Below, one piece after another: positions 1 through 8,458 of a stretch of 32,141 bases of DNA. The stretch's first letter is position 1; each line of letters starts with the position of its first letter. The notes beneath the pieces are model-generated. The model saw only the letters and a list, made by a program, of their open reading frames with translations. It searched no databases and was not told the DNA's origin. Made by a program: the position numbers and the translations under genes. This DNA is from Bacteroidota bacterium (GTDB lineage: Bacteria; Bacteroidota; Bacteroidia; Cytophagales; Cyclobacteriaceae): assembly GCA_027592755.1 (NCBI GenBank), contig JAQCLE010000036.1:1-32141 (forward strand), written 5' to 3'.

Positions 1-328
1 CTTTCATACTTTTTCTCCATATCTTGAAACTTAACTTTAGCTTTAAATTACTCATTAATATACTCAATATCAATGAGTTAATAAAGCATTTTACACGGTT
101 TATTTGTTCAAAATATTTATTTATTAAGTGCCTATTTCAATCGTTTTTTATGAGAACAGAAAAATTACGAAGAACCTCTGACAAATAGAAGTTCAAGGGG
201 CCAACTTAATTAATCTTCACCTGATTCTCTTGGATAAGTGTCTTTTCATAGAGATTACTGATTCAAACAAATGCCTTTTGGACTGCTTTTATGGTTAATA
301 GTTATCAAAATATAGAGAAATTCGAATA
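1..328. other. AT-rich non-coding region upstream of the dcw cluster
   Basis: No convincing gene lies here on either strand; stops are frequent in all frames and no tRNA or rRNA pattern was recognised. The first 20 bases read on the minus strand start with ATG followed by GAG AAA AAG TAT GAA, so a divergent gene could begin at the window edge, but only six codons are visible. The region just downstream (329-411) holds the dcw promoter and operator. Confidence 0.6.
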
Positions 329-358
329 AAAGTGGTATAAAGTGGTTGATAGTGGTTG
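329..358 (+). promoter_or_regulatory. Putative MraZ operator: three 10-bp direct repeats
   Basis: Three head-to-tail 10-bp units, AAAGTGGTAT, AAAGTGGTTG and ATAGTGGTTG, place the core GTGGT at 332, 342 and 352, exactly one helical turn apart. A fourth GTGGT, within a 9-bp copy of GTGGTATAA, lies at 383-391. MraZ is known to bind short direct repeats with about 10-bp periodicity in front of its own gene (TGGGN repeats in E. coli, AAAGTG-type repeats in Mycoplasma). The location 54 bases before mraZ and overlap with the -33 element suggest autorepression. Binding here is inferred. Confidence 0.75.
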
Positions 359-376
359 AAAATGTCATTAGTTTTG
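346..376 (+). promoter_or_regulatory. Bacteroidetes-type promoter of the dcw operon
   Basis: TTG at 346-348 and TAGTTTTG at 369-376 fit the Bacteroidetes -33 TTG / -7 TAnnTTTG consensus with a 20-base spacer, the same spacer as the greA promoter at 22766. The -33 element lies inside the second MraZ repeat. Transcription would start near 383, leaving a leader of about 30 bases. Confidence 0.65.
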
Positions 377-411
377 TCTTATGTGGTATAACAGGATAAA
401 ATCAGTTTTCA

Positions 412-858
412 ATGTCTCTGTTCTCCAGTCAATATGAATGTAGAATAGACGTCAAAGGAAGGATGGTGTTGCCCGCTAAGATTAAGAGCAACCTGCCGGA
501 TACGTCTTCCAATGAGCTTATGCTTCGAATGGGGTTTGAGCCATCTCTTATTCTCTATCCAATGATGGAGTATAAGCGACTGTATAGCAAAATTGGAGCA
601 CTCAGCGATTTTAATCTGGAACATCGTAAACTGAAAAGAAGTTTTTTCAGTGCAATAACCAATGTTGATTTTGACGGAAATGGGAGAATAAACATTCCTA
701 ACGTATTCCTCAGGTATGCACAATTAGAAAAGGAGGCCATTGTGATTGGCATTGGTAATTCTGTTGAAATCTGGAATCCCGATTTATACCAAAAGTATAT
801 GATAAACGATCAGGAGGAATTTTCGCAGTTGGCACAAAAGTATCTCGATGAACCATGA
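412..858 (+). CDS. mraZ: Transcriptional regulator MraZ
   Basis: DNA-binding regulator that opens dcw clusters and represses its own operon in species studied. The 148-aa length is normal. The protein shows the two tandem SpoVT/AbrB-like halves, each with a DxxGR signature: residues 13-17 (DVKGR) and 88-92 (DGNGR), both followed by a hydrophobic-proline turn (VLPAK, INIPN). The ATG at 412 is the only sensible start, 36 bases after the -7 element. Its stop overlaps the rsmH start by ATGA, implying translational coupling. The repeats at 329-358 are the likely binding site. Confidence 0.97.
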   Translation: MSLFSSQYECRIDVKGRMVLPAKIKSNLPDTSSNELMLRMGFEPSLILYPMMEYKRLYSKIGALSDFNLEHRKLKRSFFSAITNVDFDGNGRINIPNVFLRYAQLEKEAIVIGIGNSVEIWNPDLYQKYMINDQEEFSQLAQKYLDEP

Positions 859-1760
859 CGGAATACCACATGCCGGTAATGCTTACGGAATCTGTCCAGG
901 CCTTAAAAGTGAAGCCTGATGGTATTTATGTTGATCTCACTTTCGGAGGTGGTGGCCATTCGAAGGAGATTCTTAAAAGACTTGATAAGGGACATTTATA
1001 CGCATTTGATCAAGACACCGACACACTGGCAAATGCAGAAAAAATAGAAGATCGTTCTTTCACATTTATAAAGGCAAACTTCCGGTATCTTACCAAATAC
1101 CTCAAAGTCTACGAAGTAACTCAAGTGGATGGTATTCTGGGTGATCTTGGTATATCATCTCACCAGATTGACGAAGGATCACGTGGATTCAGTACGCGAA
1201 TGAATGGTTCATTGGATATGCGGATGAACAGAGACAGCGATTATTCGGCCTTTGACTTGGTAAACACCATTAAGGAATCGGATATGAAAATTATACTGAG
1301 CACCTATGGCGAGGTTAAGAATGCAGGAAGAGTCGCAAAGGCAATTTGTGTGTCGAGGGTCAATAAACCAATCGAGACAACAGGGGAATTAGTTAAAGTA
1401 CTTGAGCGTCTGGCTCCCCGAGGTAAGCAGAATAAGTTCTTCGCCCAGGTTTTTCAGGCGATAAGAATTGAAGTTAATGACGAAATGGATATCCTACGGG
1501 AAGTCTTGGAGCAAAGTGCGGGTGTGATGAAAAAAGGGGGCACAATAGCATTCATATCCTATCATTCACTTGAAGATAGAATGGTAAAGAATTTTTTTAA
1601 CAATGGAAAGATTTATGGGGATGCAGAGAAAGACATATATGGCAATGTGATCAGGCCCTTTATGCCAATGAACAGAAAACCTATTACAGCTGGCACGGAA
1701 GAAATAGCAAGGAATAAAAGAGCCCGGAGTGCAAAACTTAGGGTTGCTGAAAAACTATAA
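855..1760 (+). CDS. rsmH: 16S rRNA (cytosine(1402)-N(4))-methyltransferase RsmH (MraW)
   Basis: SAM-dependent enzyme that N4-methylates C1402 in the decoding centre of 16S rRNA. The 301-aa length is typical. The SAM-binding loop DLTFGGGGHS lies at residues 27-36, GDLGISSHQ and RGFS(T)R-type motifs follow, and the C-terminal FISYHSLEDR signature is present. The start ATG overlaps the mraZ stop (ATGA). It is the usual second gene of the dcw cluster. The stop is four bases before the proposed ftsL start. Confidence 0.98.
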   Translation: MTEYHMPVMLTESVQALKVKPDGIYVDLTFGGGGHSKEILKRLDKGHLYAFDQDTDTLANAEKIEDRSFTFIKANFRYLTKYLKVYEVTQVDGILGDLGISSHQIDEGSRGFSTRMNGSLDMRMNRDSDYSAFDLVNTIKESDMKIILSTYGEVKNAGRVAKAICVSRVNKPIETTGELVKVLERLAPRGKQNKFFAQVFQAIRIEVNDEMDILREVLEQSAGVMKKGGTIAFISYHSLEDRMVKNFFNNGKIYGDAEKDIYGNVIRPFMPMNRKPITAGTEEIARNKRARSAKLRVAEKL

Positions 1761-1764
1761 AGTA

Positions 1765-2130
1765 ATGTCTGGCAATACATTTAAAATAAAGTCGGCTTCA
1801 TCAAAAAATAGTTTCTTTTCATGGCTTGAAAAGAGCCTTAAGGTTGATGATTTCGTTGAGCAGGGCATTCCCTTAAGGTTTTTGCCCCAGCTTCTTTTTC
1901 TTGCAGGATTACTCATCTTCTATATCGGCAATAAGCACTTTGCTGAAAAAACAATTCGAAATATTAATCGAACAGAAAGAGAGGTAGAGGATCTGAGGGC
2001 AGACTATACTACCCTCAAAGCCGAATATATGTTTGCCAGTAAACAATCTGAAGTGGCCCGAAGAGTAGGAAAAATCGGGTTAACAGAAAGTAAAATTCCA
2101 CCGTTCAAAATAATACCTGAAAAAAAGTGA
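1765..2130 (+). CDS. ftsL: FtsL-like cell division protein
   Basis: Small bitopic membrane protein expected to sit in the FtsQLB divisome subcomplex. About 38 cytoplasmic residues come first, then a membrane segment at about residues 39-55 (LPQLLFLAGLLIFYIG), then a periplasmic coiled coil rich in E/R (about 58-95) and a short tail. This matches the Bacteroidetes FtsL-like family in length and position between rsmH and ftsI. I place the start at ATG 1765, four bases after the rsmH stop; an in-frame ATG at 1729 would lie inside rsmH and add 12 residues. The stop overlaps the GTG start of ftsI. Confidence 0.85.
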   Translation: MSGNTFKIKSASSKNSFFSWLEKSLKVDDFVEQGIPLRFLPQLLFLAGLLIFYIGNKHFAEKTIRNINRTEREVEDLRADYTTLKAEYMFASKQSEVARRVGKIGLTESKIPPFKIIPEKK

Positions 2131-4229
2131 GCATTAAAAGATCCATCGTATTAAGAGTCCGTATTGCCTATCTGGCAATGCTTCTTTTTGCGGGTTCCGC
2201 GATCTACCAAATATTGAATGTTCAATTTAGAGATGGCGAAAAATGGAAAGCGAGAGGTCAGGAGATTGGGTTTAAATATCAGCAAGTGAAGGCTACTCGG
2301 GGGAATATTTATTCCGACAATAGTAGTTTACTCGCGACTTCATTGCCCTTCTACAGAGTTGCATTGGATCCTTCAATTGCTGATGACCAAACTTTTGCGA
2401 AAGGACTCGACAGCCTTGCTACAAATCTGTCAAAATTCTTTGGTGATAGACCCGCGTCATACTATAAGCGGAGCATAAATAATTCCAGACAGGCAGGCCG
2501 CAAATATCTTTTATTGAATAGCCGCGATATAAATTATCAGGATAAGAAATTGATCTCGACCTGGCCCATTCTTCGCGAGGGTCAGATGAAGGGTGGAGCA
2601 ATTTTTGAGAAAATTGACAAACGGTTCAATCCATTTTCCTATCTGGGTTTTCGAACTATTGGAAATATTGACGAAGAACAAAATCGAGGATTAGTAGGTT
2701 TAGAATACAGCTTCAACACTCAGTTAGCTGGGAAGAATGGCGAGGCACTTTTTCAAAAAATTGCCGGAGGTAGTTGGAAACCAGCGTATAGTGGTACTGA
2801 AATTGCTCCCCGTCATGGCTGGGACATTGAGACCACGATCGATGTAAATCTCCAGGATGTGGCTGAGTCCGCATTGCTCAAGGCGCTAAAGGAACATAAT
2901 GCGGATTATGGTAGCCTGGTGTTGATGGAAGTACAAACCGGTGAAATTAAAGCCATCTCCAACCTGAGCAAGAATCCAGAAGGTAATTATTGGGAGCGTT
3001 ACAATTACGCGGTCGCAAGCCAGGGTTCAACGGAGCCGGGGTCAACTTTCAAGCTTGCTTCAATGATCGCACTCCTGGAAGATTCCAATATCAGTCCCAA
3101 TGACACGATTGATACTGGAAATGGTGAGTATCAGTTCTATAATTTAACAATGAAGGACCACAAACCCGGAGGTTTTGGAAAAATTACAATTCAGGAAGTT
3201 TTTGAGAAATCATCAAATATTGGAATTGCAAAGTTGGTTACCTCCCATTTTGGAAGTAATCCCGAGAAATTTATAAGATATATTGAAAAAATGGGGCTCA
3301 CAAAGCCGCTTGGTTTCCAAATAATTGGTGAGGGTTATCCCTACATTAAAACACCTTCTGACTCAACGTGGACAGGGGTGTCGTTACCATGGATGTCTCA
3401 TGGCTATGAGTTGAAGCTCACACCTCTTCACATGTTATCGCTCTATAATGCTGTTGCCAATAATGGGAAAATGATTCAGCCAATAATTGTAAAAAGTGTA
3501 AAAAACGTGGACAGGACTGTAGAGCAGTACGAAGCCAGGGTAATCAACAAATCTATCTGCTCCGAAAAAACTCTAAAAACGATCAAAACAATGCTTGAAG
3601 GTGTTGTAGAACGGGGGACTGCACAAAATATCAGCGGGGGACACTATAAAATTGCAGGTAAAACAGGAACGGCAAAAAAGCTTAAGAATGGACGTTATGT
3701 GAACGAGTATTACACATCATTTGCAGGATATTTCCCTGCAGACAAGCCTAAATATTCCTGCATTGTTGTTATCGACAACCCAAAAAGGTATCGCATTTAT
3801 GGAAGTGATGTTGCCGCCCCGGTCTTCAAGGAAATTGCTGATAAGATCTATGCCGTTGATCTGGAATTGCATGAGCCATTTACTGCGCAAGCGAGCATGG
3901 AAAATCAGGGTTTCCCCTTGATCCGGTCGGGAAATGGCCGTGAACTTCAGAAAATTTGCGATGTGTTAGGTGTTCCTTACCAATCTAATCCAAACGTAGA
4001 ATGGGCAAGGACCAAAATTGAAGATAATGTAATCCGGTGGTCAGAAAATGATGTCGATAACATTTGGGCCCCTAATGTAGAGGGCATGACTTTACGCGAT
4101 GCCATATTTCTACTTGAAAATAAAGGCCTCAATGTGAAGGTCAATGGATTTGGTAGGGTAACAAAACAATCCATTAGGCCAGGCCTAAAATTTAACAGGG
4201 GTGATGAAATTTTAATTGAATTAAGTTAA
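2127..4229 (+). CDS. ftsI: Peptidoglycan transpeptidase FtsI (PBP3-type) with C-terminal PASTA domain
   Basis: Class B penicillin-binding protein that cross-links septal peptidoglycan with FtsW. A single N-terminal membrane anchor (about residues 8-30) precedes a dimerisation domain and the transpeptidase domain. The three active-site motifs are present: STFK at 306-309 (nucleophile S306), SSN at 362-364 and KTG at 512-514. The last 53 residues form one PASTA domain. It begins with GTG in a GTGA overlap with ftsL; no nearby ATG fits. The stop overlaps murE (TAATG). The 700-aa length is normal for Bacteroidetes. Confidence 0.96.
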   Translation: MSIKRSIVLRVRIAYLAMLLFAGSAIYQILNVQFRDGEKWKARGQEIGFKYQQVKATRGNIYSDNSSLLATSLPFYRVALDPSIADDQTFAKGLDSLATNLSKFFGDRPASYYKRSINNSRQAGRKYLLLNSRDINYQDKKLISTWPILREGQMKGGAIFEKIDKRFNPFSYLGFRTIGNIDEEQNRGLVGLEYSFNTQLAGKNGEALFQKIAGGSWKPAYSGTEIAPRHGWDIETTIDVNLQDVAESALLKALKEHNADYGSLVLMEVQTGEIKAISNLSKNPEGNYWERYNYAVASQGSTEPGSTFKLASMIALLEDSNISPNDTIDTGNGEYQFYNLTMKDHKPGGFGKITIQEVFEKSSNIGIAKLVTSHFGSNPEKFIRYIEKMGLTKPLGFQIIGEGYPYIKTPSDSTWTGVSLPWMSHGYELKLTPLHMLSLYNAVANNGKMIQPIIVKSVKNVDRTVEQYEARVINKSICSEKTLKTIKTMLEGVVERGTAQNISGGHYKIAGKTGTAKKLKNGRYVNEYYTSFAGYFPADKPKYSCIVVIDNPKRYRIYGSDVAAPVFKEIADKIYAVDLELHEPFTAQASMENQGFPLIRSGNGRELQKICDVLGVPYQSNPNVEWARTKIEDNVIRWSENDVDNIWAPNVEGMTLRDAIFLLENKGLNVKVNGFGRVTKQSIRPGLKFNRGDEILIELS

Positions 4230-5692
4230 TGATTTTGCTAAAGGACTTATTGTATAAAGCTTCTCTCGTATCAGTCGCAGGTGATATGAATGTAGGCTTG
4301 AGCAGTCTCTGTTTTGACTCGCGAGAGTCGAAGCAGGACTGCTTGTTTTTTGCGATCAAAGGAACTCAATCCGATGGGCATCACTTTATCTATCAAGCAA
4401 TTGAGAAGGGTTCCAGAGCAATAGTCTGTGATGAAATGCCGAAAGAAATAAAGGATGATGTGACTTACATCCAGGTAGACAATTCAGCAAAAACAATGGG
4501 TATAGTAGCATCCAACTTCTATGACAACCCCTCTAGTAAATTGAAATTGGTTGGTGTTACCGGCACGAATGGAAAAACAACAACTGTAACATTGCTTTTC
4601 AATCTATTCAGGAAATTGGGTTACAATACTGGTTTATTATCAACTATTCAAAATCAGATTAATGACGAAGTAATTTCGACTGAACTCACAACTCCCGATT
4701 CTTTAAAAATTAATCAGCTTCTGGTGAAAATGGTTGAGAAAGGATGTACGCACTGTTTCATGGAGGCTAGTTCCCATGCTATTGTTCAGCACCGTGTGAC
4801 GGGCCTTTCATTTAGTGGAGTGGTTTTTACAAATATCTCGCATGACCACCTTGATTATCATTCAACATTTGACGATTACATAGCTGCTAAAAAACAGATT
4901 TTTGATTCCTTGTCCTCCACCGCGTTTGCATTGGTGAATATTGATGACAAACGAGGAAAAATTATGTTACAAAATACCAAGGCTAATAAAAAGACTTATA
5001 GCCTGAACTATTTAGCTGATTTCAAGGGAAAAGTTGTCACCAACTCATTTCAAGGTCTCGAAATGGAAATTGATCATGAAACCGCCTGGTTTAGACTCAT
5101 TGGTGATTTTAATGCCTATAACCTATTAGCGGTATATGGAACAGCCAGCCTTCTCGAAGAGAATAAAAATGATATTCTTACCGCCATGTCGGCTTTGACT
5201 CCTGCAAAGGGCAGGTTCGAACAGGTCCCCAATAATCTGGGGATAATTGCTCTTGTAGATTATTCGCATACGCCAGATGCACTTGAAAATGCACTTAAAA
5301 CGATCAAAAATTTTAGAACAGGAAACGAAAAAGTGATCACTGTAGTTGGTTGTGGAGGGAGCAGAGATAAAACCAAAAGACCCATAATGGCAAAAATCGC
5401 TCTGAATTTGAGCAACAATGTGATTTTGACATCTGATAATCCACGAAATGAAGAGCCGGAGCAAATTTTGAAGGATATGCAAGTTGGTATTACTCCCAAT
5501 AATTACAGAAAGATGCTGGTGATATCTGATAGAAAGGAAGCAATCAAAACAGCTTGCACGCTGGCAGAAAAGAATGACATAATTCTCATTGCTGGTAAAG
5601 GCCATGAAAATTATCAGGAAATCAAAGGTGTGAAATACCCTTTTGATGACCGCGAGGTATTGATGGAAATGTTAAATGTAATAAGCAACTAA
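4229..5692 (+). CDS. murE: UDP-N-acetylmuramoyl-L-alanyl-D-glutamate--2,6-diaminopimelate ligase
   Basis: Cytoplasmic Mur ligase that adds the third stem-peptide residue to UDP-MurNAc-L-Ala-D-Glu using ATP. The ATP loop GTNGKTTT is at residues 112-119; K222 in AAKKQIF is the expected carbamylated lysine. DNPR at 403-406 is the signature for meso-diaminopimelate rather than L-lysine, so the wall is predicted to be DAP-type. The 487-aa length is standard. The start ATG shares one base with the ftsI stop. murF, which often follows murE, is not in this cluster. Confidence 0.97.
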   Translation: MILLKDLLYKASLVSVAGDMNVGLSSLCFDSRESKQDCLFFAIKGTQSDGHHFIYQAIEKGSRAIVCDEMPKEIKDDVTYIQVDNSAKTMGIVASNFYDNPSSKLKLVGVTGTNGKTTTVTLLFNLFRKLGYNTGLLSTIQNQINDEVISTELTTPDSLKINQLLVKMVEKGCTHCFMEASSHAIVQHRVTGLSFSGVVFTNISHDHLDYHSTFDDYIAAKKQIFDSLSSTAFALVNIDDKRGKIMLQNTKANKKTYSLNYLADFKGKVVTNSFQGLEMEIDHETAWFRLIGDFNAYNLLAVYGTASLLEENKNDILTAMSALTPAKGRFEQVPNNLGIIALVDYSHTPDALENALKTIKNFRTGNEKVITVVGCGGSRDKTKRPIMAKIALNLSNNVILTSDNPRNEEPEQILKDMQVGITPNNYRKMLVISDRKEAIKTACTLAEKNDIILIAGKGHENYQEIKGVKYPFDDREVLMEMLNVISN

Positions 5693-5696
5693 TCGA

Positions 5697-6905
5697 ATGC
5701 TATACAATTTATTCGACTATTTGGACAGAGAATATGATTTGATTGGAGCGGGTGTTTTCCAATTTATATCATTTAGAGCTGGTATGGCCATCGCTTTGTC
5801 TTTGCTCATTACCATCACATTTGGTAAATCGATAATCTCGCTTTTGCGAAAACATCAAATGGGTGAATCTGTAAGAGATTTAGGTCTTGAAGGTCAGAAA
5901 GAGAAAGAAGGGACGCCTACAATGGGTGGAATAATAATCATTGCAGCGATCGTAATCCCAACTCTTTTGTTCGCCAAACTGGATAATATTTATATCATCC
6001 TTTTATTGATTACGACAATCTGGATGGGACTAATTGGGTTTATAGATGATTATTTGAAAATAAAAAGAGAGGATAAGAAAGGACTTGCCGGTCGGTTTAA
6101 GGTAATAGGACAAGTAGTTATAGGGCTGATAATAGCGTGGGTCTTGTTGTCCAATAAAAATGTGATGATACGTGAATTTTACCAATCTGCAGAGAGCGGA
6201 GTTGCTATTGGGGCTCCTGCATTCTCAGATGTTCACAGCCTTAAAACGACAATTCCATTTGTTAAGGATAATGAATTGGACTATGAAGCGGTTTTTGGTT
6301 TTGCAGGGGAACATGGTGTTACTATTCTGTATGTCCTTTTGGTAATTTTTATTGTTACCTCAGTTTCAAATGGCGCTAACATTACCGACGGGCTTGACGG
6401 CCTCGCCGCTGGTGTCTCAGCAATCATAGGCATGACATTAGCGATTTTCGCTTATGTGTCAGGCAACGCCATTTTCTCTGAATATCTCAACATTATGTAC
6501 ATACCCAACTCAGGTGAACTTGTTGTATTCTGTACGGCATTTGTAGGCGCTTGTGTCGGTTTTCTATGGTACAATGCATATCCTGCCCAGGTTTTTATGG
6601 GTGATACCGGAAGTCTCTCGATCGGTGGAGTAATTGCAGTACTGGCTATAGTAGTTAGAAAGGAGCTCCTAATCCCGGTATTATGTGGGATATTTCTTAT
6701 TGAACTTTTATCAGTGATCATTCAGGTATCTTATTTTAAGTATACAAGGAAAAAATATGGCGAGGGGAGGCGGGTTTTCAAAATGTCACCATTGCACCAT
6801 CATTATCAAAAATTGGGAATCCCGGAGACAAAAATCGTTAACAGATTTTGGATAACAGGTATTCTATTGGCCATTGCAACATTAGCAACATTGAAGTTGA
6901 GATAA
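5697..6905 (+). CDS. mraY: Phospho-N-acetylmuramoyl-pentapeptide transferase MraY
   Basis: Integral membrane enzyme that transfers phospho-MurNAc-pentapeptide to undecaprenyl phosphate, making lipid I. Key motifs are visible: DD at 117-118 in [15 protein letters not shown] at 231-237 and the HHH cluster at 367-369. About ten membrane segments can be traced. Residues about 152-205 form a longer loop than in E. coli, as is usual in Bacteroidetes MraY, which accounts for the 402-aa length. It starts four bases after murE and stops immediately before a small ORF. Confidence 0.97.
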   Translation: MLYNLFDYLDREYDLIGAGVFQFISFRAGMAIALSLLITITFGKSIISLLRKHQMGESVRDLGLEGQKEKEGTPTMGGIIIIAAIVIPTLLFAKLDNIYIILLLITTIWMGLIGFIDDYLKIKREDKKGLAGRFKVIGQVVIGLIIAWVLLSNKNVMIREFYQSAESGVAIGAPAFSDVHSLKTTIPFVKDNELDYEAVFGFAGEHGVTILYVLLVIFIVTSVSNGANITDGLDGLAAGVSAIIGMTLAIFAYVSGNAIFSEYLNIMYIPNSGELVVFCTAFVGACVGFLWYNAYPAQVFMGDTGSLSIGGVIAVLAIVVRKELLIPVLCGIFLIELLSVIIQVSYFKYTRKKYGEGRRVFKMSPLHHHYQKLGIPETKIVNRFWITGILLAIATLATLKLR

Positions 6906-7088
6906 ATGAAAGATAAGGGAATAAATAAACCATCGAGAAAAAAAGAAGATATAATAAAGTTTATAAATGGGCTTGATCAGGGTATGATTAACGAAGATGA
7001 CGAATCAGAAGATTTTGATATATCAGTGATTAAAAATATTCTGATCAGGGCAGAAAATAAAGAAGATCTTAATAACGAAACGGATTGA
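6906..7088 (+). CDS. Small acidic hypothetical protein between mraY and murD
   Basis: Sixty-residue ORF that starts on the base after the mraY stop and ends inside the murD start codon (TTGA overlap). Such seamless packing is strong evidence that it is translated. The N-terminus is basic (KPSRKKED), and the rest is strongly acidic with a NEDDESEDFD run at about 29-38 and an EDLNNETD tail. There is no signal peptide, membrane segment or recognisable domain. I do not recognise the family. A role tied to wall synthesis or to coupling translation of murD is inferred from position only. Confidence 0.75.
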   Translation: MKDKGINKPSRKKEDIIKFINGLDQGMINEDDESEDFDISVIKNILIRAENKEDLNNETD

Positions 7089-8458
7089 TTTACGAAACGG
7101 TCATATTAGGTGCAGGAGAAAGTGGAATAGGAGCCGGGCTTTTGGCCAAAGCCAAAGGACTGAATCCCTTTGTATCAGAATTAAAATCAATTGAACAATC
7201 CCGAAAAGAGGAATTAGTCGCTGCCGGAATACCTTTTGAAGAGGGCTATCATTCTGCCGATATTATACTTCAGGCGGGTTTAATCATTAAGAGTCCGGGT
7301 ATCCCTGATGATGTTGCTTTGCTTAAGAAAGCCAGAAACGCAGGCATTTCAATCATTAACGAACTTGAGTTTGCTTTCAGGTATACCAAAGCAAAAATAA
7401 TTGCCATTACAGGCACCAATGGTAAAACCACAACCACTTTATTGACTTATCACCTCCTTAAAACGGCAGGACTCAAAGTTGGGTTAGCTGGTAATGTTGG
7501 ATATAGCCTGGGTCAACAGGTTATTAAGGATGAGTTTGATTATTATGTGGTTGAGGTAAGTAGTTTTCAATTGGATGGCATGTATGAGTTTAAGGCCAAC
7601 ATTGCAATTCTTTTAAATATTACTCCCGACCACCTGGATAGGTATGGAAACAAAATTGAAAACTATATCCAATCCAAATTCAGAATTACTCAGAATATGA
7701 ATTCAGACGATTCGTTTGTTTATTTTGATGACGATACGACTATTCATAATAATCTGAATCGAAAGTCCGGGAAAGCCCGAGACTTTCCGTTGTCATTAAA
7801 TCAACAATCAACTTGCCCAGGACATTTAAAAGGAGATGATCTAATATTATCAGTTGGTGAAGATTCAATACGAATTAGCCGGAGCATTTTACCTCTCATT
7901 GGAAAACACAACATTGTCAATTCGATGGCGGCCATGCTCGCTGCGAAAATAATTGGGATATCCAAGGAGTTTATTATTGGTGGCCTTCAAACCTTTAAGA
8001 ATGCTCCTCATAGACTTGAAAAAGTAGCTCAAATACATGGTGTTGAATACATCAACGATTCCAAAGCCACTAATGTGGATGCGGTCTATTACGCCCTTGA
8101 TGGCATTGACACATCAATAATTTGGATTGCAGGAGGAATTGATAAGGGAAATGATTATGGATTGATATCTGAGTTGGTTGGCCAAAAAGTAAAAGCCCTT
8201 ATATGCCTTGGCAAGAATAATGAGCCATTAACATCATATTTCAATGATAAAGTGAAGACTATTATTGAAACACAAGACATCAGGCAGGCGCTGGAAACGA
8301 GCCAAATGCTTGCTAATTCTGGAGACACCGTATTGCTTTCCCCGGCTTGCTCAAGTTTTGATCTGTTCAATAACTATGAACATCGAGGAGACCGGTTTAA
8401 AGAAGAGGTTATGCATTTAAAATCTCAAAATGGACATAAAAAGGAGGTGGCCTTATGA
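7085..8458 (+). CDS. murD: UDP-N-acetylmuramoyl-L-alanine--D-glutamate ligase MurD
   Basis: Cytoplasmic Mur ligase adding D-glutamate to UDP-MurNAc-L-Ala. An N-terminal UDP-binding fold (ILGAGESGIG, residues 7-16) precedes the ATP loop [11 protein letters not shown] at 108-118 and the later NDSKATN motif that contacts substrate. Length 457 aa is normal. The start is TTG at 7085, in a four-base TTGA overlap with the preceding small ORF; no in-frame ATG lies close upstream, so the non-ATG start is well supported. The 3' end carries a strong ribosome-binding site for ftsW. Confidence 0.97.
   Translation: MIYETVILGAGESGIGAGLLAKAKGLNPFVSELKSIEQSRKEELVAAGIPFEEGYHSADIILQAGLIIKSPGIPDDVALLKKARNAGISIINELEFAFRYTKAKIIAITGTNGKTTTTLLTYHLLKTAGLKVGLAGNVGYSLGQQVIKDEFDYYVVEVSSFQLDGMYEFKANIAILLNITPDHLDRYGNKIENYIQSKFRITQNMNSDDSFVYFDDDTTIHNNLNRKSGKARDFPLSLNQQSTCPGHLKGDDLILSVGEDSIRISRSILPLIGKHNIVNSMAAMLAAKIIGISKEFIIGGLQTFKNAPHRLEKVAQIHGVEYINDSKATNVDAVYYALDGIDTSIIWIAGGIDKGNDYGLISELVGQKVKALICLGKNNEPLTSYFNDKVKTIIETQDIRQALETSQMLANSGDTVLLSPACSSFDLFNNYEHRGDRFKEEVMHLKSQNGHKKEVAL
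8441..8448 (+). promoter_or_regulatory. Canonical Shine-Dalgarno sequence for ftsW
   Basis: AAGGAGGT lies six bases before the ftsW ATG (8455), inside the last codons of murD. It is the only full anti-16S match noticed at a gene start here; Bacteroidetes generally do without Shine-Dalgarno sequences. It would boost ftsW reinitiation in the murD-ftsW ATGA overlap. Confidence 0.6.

Noticed and set aside
1729-1764. Upstream ATG of ftsL inside rsmH
   Set aside because: It would add 12 residues encoded within rsmH; ATG 1765 just after the rsmH stop gives a standard FtsL-like N-terminus.
5126-5605. 159-codon minus-strand ORF inside murE
   Set aside because: It is fully antisense to a conserved Mur ligase, has an atypical composition and no recognisable domain; a shadow frame.
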